Assembly (NCBI RefSeq): GCF_018687975.1
Contig: NZ_CP061310.1
Coordinates: 124,001-188,000 of the forward strand
Origin: Polynucleobacter sp. es-EL-1
GTDB lineage: Bacteria; Pseudomonadota; Gammaproteobacteria; Burkholderiales; Burkholderiaceae
DNA: 64,000 bases
Direction of reading: 5' to 3'
The notes below the pieces were generated by a model that worked only from the letters and a program-made list of their open reading frames with translations, did not search any database and was not told where the DNA came from. A program made the position numbers and the translations under genes. Positions 61,578 through 64,000 of this stretch are shown here, in pieces (the stretch's first letter is position 1; every line of letters starts with the position of its first letter).

Positions 61578-62126
61578 GTTGGTTGGTTTGGTTTGTCCAG
61601 TAAAACCATTGGGATTGAGTGATTGCAAGATGGTTTTAATATCTTTTTCTTGGGAAGTGAAGTTACAAAGAGCGCCCTGGGCTAATGCAGCTTGATAGCG
61701 ATTAGGCGTATTGTCCTTAATATTTCCCCAACTAGATAAGGGATTTTCTCTCCAAGAGCCATTTTCAAATGTGCCATATAGGCGCCACTGAAATGAGTCG
61801 CAGCGAATACCTTCATATTGGACCTGACTATTGCCATTGGGGCTAGTCAGAATGACGGTATATCTAGTAACACCATCATTACCAATCAAAATCGAATCGG
61901 TATCAATAGCGAATTTAAAGATAGTTGCCTGAGAAACATAAAAGGGTTGAATAGTGCTCTTATTTGGAGGATTTAAGGGCATTGTCGTAACCCCTTCTTT
62001 GAAAACCATCGGGGCAAATGGGTCTAAGCCGCTTTCTAATGGATCTCCGGCGCAAGCTACTAATGTGAGGCCAACCATCAAGCCAATAAGGCATTGTTGA
62101 GCGCGAATATTAAATGGTGTGATCAT
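61557..62126 (-). CDS. CNP1-like lipoprotein
   Basis: 189 residues. Signal peptide with lipobox LVACAGDPL, so probably an outer-membrane or periplasmic lipoprotein. The rest matches what I know of the CNP1-like family found in betaproteobacteria beside rppH: RYTVILTSPNGNSQVQYEGIRCDSFQWRLYG and the AALAQGALCNF end, with two conserved Cys that could form a disulfide. Function unknown. Starts with ATGA overlap after rppH. Confidence 0.8.
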   Translation of the reverse strand: MITPFNIRAQQCLIGLMVGLTLVACAGDPLESGLDPFAPMVFKEGVTTMPLNPPNKSTIQPFYVSQATIFKFAIDTDSILIGNDGVTRYTVILTSPNGNSQVQYEGIRCDSFQWRLYGTFENGSWRENPLSSWGNIKDNTPNRYQAALAQGALCNFTSQEKDIKTILQSLNPNGFTGQTKPTNSFGEMN

Positions 62127-62719
62127 GACTTATCAGTTGGTTTTGATGCATTTTGTTGATTCTCTTCACTGGCATAAAGAGACTGTAAGAGATCCAGAGG
62201 GGATCCCCAAGCAAGCTGCTGCATGCGCATGCCACGAGAAAGATAGCGGGCTAGCTCAGAAAGGGCTAATTGATAGACCTCGCGCTTAAAGTCAATTACT
62301 GCATCGAGCTGGATCCAGAACGGAATCCAACGCCAGGCATCAAACTCAGGATGTTCTGAGGCGCGCAGCTGAATATCACTATCTAGGCCCACTAAGCGCA
62401 ATAAAAACCAGATTTGCTTTTGACCACGATAGTTTGCTCTATGGCCTTTGGTGGCATGTTGACGGCGCAAGAATTCCTCAGGGACGTCATAACGAAGCCA
62501 GTCCCTAGTGCGCCCAATAATTTGGACATGTTCTGGCAGCAAGCCCACTTCCTCATGCAATTCGCGGTACATAGCCTCTTCAGGGCTTTCGCCATGCTGA
62601 ATTCCGCCCTGCGGGAACTGCCACGAATGCTGCCCAACGCGTTTTCCCCAGAAAACCTCGTTGCGGCTATTGAGGAGGACTATGCCGACATTGGGGCGAT
62701 ACCCTTCACGGTCAAGCAT
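62123..62719 (-). CDS. rppH: RNA pyrophosphohydrolase
   Basis: Removes pyrophosphate from mRNA 5' ends to start decay. 198 residues. Starts DREGYRPNVGIVLLNSRNEVFWGKR, and the Nudix box is GGIQHGESPEEAMYRELHEEVGL, with the RppH-typical WLRYDVPEEFLRR and GQKQIWFLLRL. Divergent from proS across 48 bases. Confidence 0.96.
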   Translation of the reverse strand: MLDREGYRPNVGIVLLNSRNEVFWGKRVGQHSWQFPQGGIQHGESPEEAMYRELHEEVGLLPEHVQIIGRTRDWLRYDVPEEFLRRQHATKGHRANYRGQKQIWFLLRLVGLDSDIQLRASEHPEFDAWRWIPFWIQLDAVIDFKREVYQLALSELARYLSRGMRMQQLAWGSPLDLLQSLYASEENQQNASKPTDKS

Positions 62720-62767
62720 GATCGTGCCTCAAATCCTTTAAAATCAATGATTTGATTATATCCATAC

Positions 62768-64000
62768 ATGAAAGCCTCACAGTCATTTCTCGCCACGCTA
62801 AAAGAAGCCCCCTCTGACGCTGAGGTGGTTTCGCACAAATTGATGGTGCGCGCCGGTTTAATTCGTAAGCTCAACGCAGGTATTTATAACTATCTGCCTT
62901 TGGGTTTAAAGGTGATCCGCAAGGTTGAAAACATTATTCGTGAAGAAATGAATCGTGCGGGAGCGATTGAATTACTCATGCCAATGATTCAGCCGGCAGA
63001 GTTATGGCAAGAAACTGGCCGCTGGGAGAAGATGGGCCCTGAATTACTCCGTATTAAAGATCGCCACGATCGTGATTTTTTAATTCAGCCAACCTCAGAA
63101 GAAGTGATTACTGATTTAGCGCGGAATGAAATCCGTAGTTATAAGCAACTACCAGTAAATTTTTATCAAATTCAAACGAAATTCCGTGATGAGCGTCGTC
63201 CACGTTTTGGGATTATGCGTGGTCGTGAATTCAGCATGAAAGATGCTTATTCATTCGATCGTGATACAGAGGGTTTGAAAAAATCTTATCAAACAATGTT
63301 TGATGCCTATACCCGCATCTTTAAGCGTATGGGTTTGAAATTCCGAGCGGTAACAGCTGATAACGGCGCTATTGGTGGCTCAGGCAGTCAAGAGTTCCAT
63401 GTGATTGCTGATACCGGTGAAGACGCCATCGTATATTGCCCAAATTCTGATTACGCGGCTAATCTTGAGGCTGCTGAGTCAGTCTCATTAATTGCGGTAC
63501 GCGGTGCTGCAACTCAAGCAATGACAAAGGTTGCAACACCAGATCAAACAAACTGTGCTGACGTGGCAAAGTTTCTAAACTTACCGCTTGAGCAAACCGT
63601 GAAATCCTTGCTGTTTGCTGCTGATCAGGAAGAGGGCCCAGCTAAATTATTTATGGTGTTAGTTCGTGGTGATCATGATCTCAATGAAATTAAGGCAAGC
63701 AAGATTCCTGGCATGGCGGAGTCACGCTTTGCAAGTGAAGCTGAAATCAAGCAAGCCTGTAATGCTCCAGCAGGTTACTTAGGTCCTGTTGGTGTGAGTG
63801 CTGATGTCACTGTAATTGCTGATCATACGGTTGCCAATATGTCTGACTTTATATGTGGCGCTAATGACGTCGGTCATCACTTAACCGGTGTGAACTGGGG
63901 GCGTGATTTGCCAGAGCCATTAGTAATGGATTTACGTAATGCGGTGATTGGCGATGCCTCGCCTGATGGCAAAGGGGTGGTAGATATTTGCCGTGGCATT
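62768..64000 (+). CDS. proS: Prolyl-tRNA synthetase, 3' part cut by the window edge
   Basis: Class II aminoacyl-tRNA synthetase of the bacterial type. 411 residues are visible of about 570. Motif 1 region ELLMPMIQPAELW, motif 2 FRDERRPRFGIMRGREFSMKDAYSF, and then the editing (INS) domain up to the window end, with DHTVANMSDFICGANDVGHHLTGVNW. Motif 3 and the anticodon-binding domain lie outside. Confidence 0.97.
   Translation, partial: MKASQSFLATLKEAPSDAEVVSHKLMVRAGLIRKLNAGIYNYLPLGLKVIRKVENIIREEMNRAGAIELLMPMIQPAELWQETGRWEKMGPELLRIKDRHDRDFLIQPTSEEVITDLARNEIRSYKQLPVNFYQIQTKFRDERRPRFGIMRGREFSMKDAYSFDRDTEGLKKSYQTMFDAYTRIFKRMGLKFRAVTADNGAIGGSGSQEFHVIADTGEDAIVYCPNSDYAANLEAAESVSLIAVRGAATQAMTKVATPDQTNCADVAKFLNLPLEQTVKSLLFAADQEEGPAKLFMVLVRGDHDLNEIKASKIPGMAESRFASEAEIKQACNAPAGYLGPVGVSADVTVIADHTVANMSDFICGANDVGHHLTGVNWGRDLPEPLVMDLRNAVIGDASPDGKGVVDICRGI

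Noticed and set aside
61557..61600. Frameshifted PUA remnant after proB
   Set aside because: The sequence after the stop is the C-terminus of the opposite-strand lipoprotein gene; no PUA-like translation is seen in the other plus frames.
1..64000. Insertion sequences, prophage, CRISPR arrays or integrated elements
   Set aside because: No transposase, integrase, phage gene, spaced repeat array or long terminal repeats were seen; all genes fit core betaproteobacterial families or small accessory operons.

Overview
The window looks like a chromosomal segment from a free-living betaproteobacterium of the Polynucleobacter type (Burkholderiaceae). The GC content is moderate, gaps are very short, genes often overlap by 1-4 bases, and the gene order (dcw cluster, lpxC-dciA-secA, argJ...zapD-coaE-pilD-pilC-pilB, ispB/rplU-rpmA-obg-proB, rppH/proS) is typical of that group. 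The assignment rests on gene content and order, not on a database search. No tRNA, rRNA, IS element, prophage or CRISPR array is visible. No stretch above 300 bases lacks a gene.

Layout. 1-3417: a UbiH-family hydroxylase (cut by the left edge), ychF, a small winged-helix protein and a stand-alone MASE1-like membrane protein. 3414-8047 (minus): rpe-trpE-trpG-trpD-trpC. 8079-10564: apaG, a 37-residue membrane protein missed by length cut-offs, mltA and an enoyl-CoA hydratase. 10593-16872: an M20 amidohydrolase and bioD-bioF-bioA on the minus strand, divergent from bioB and coq7. 17143-34622: a complete division and cell-wall cluster, mraZ-rsmH-ftsL-ftsI-murE-murF-mraY-murD-ftsW-murG-murC-ddl-ftsQ-ftsA-ftsZ, with a three-repeat MraZ operator. 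34745-39515: a peroxiredoxin, lpxC, dciA and secA.

39665-43850 is the most distinctive accessory unit. It is a five-gene operon for a tungsten-type aldehyde:ferredoxin oxidoreductase: a four-cluster ferredoxin, the catalytic subunit, an FAD/NAD(P) subunit, a MoaD-like protein and a small unrecognised protein. 43884-53357 holds argJ, an AAA ATPase, a Nudix hydrolase, zapD, coaE, a minimal pilD-pilC-pilB set, a CorC-type protein, a DNA methyltransferase of the Ogt class and a squalene-synthase-like enzyme. 53466-57882 looks catabolic: a sodium/solute symporter, a ketopantoate-reductase-like enzyme, an FAH-family hydrolase and a Cys-form GrdB-like protein. 57879-64000: ispB, rplU-rpmA-obg-proB, a CNP1-like lipoprotein, rppH and proS (cut by the right edge).

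Recurrent architecture: four genes (bioD, ftsL, pilC, pilB) appear to start with TTG overlapping the upstream stop as TTGA, and four convergent pairs share a 4-base stop/stop overlap. Factor-independent terminators are few (four clear ones). The most notable regulatory DNA is a perfect TTGACA-17-TATAAT promoter before rplU, a terminator hairpin that covers the only ribosome-binding site of obg, and a long nested hairpin between ftsZ and the peroxiredoxin gene.
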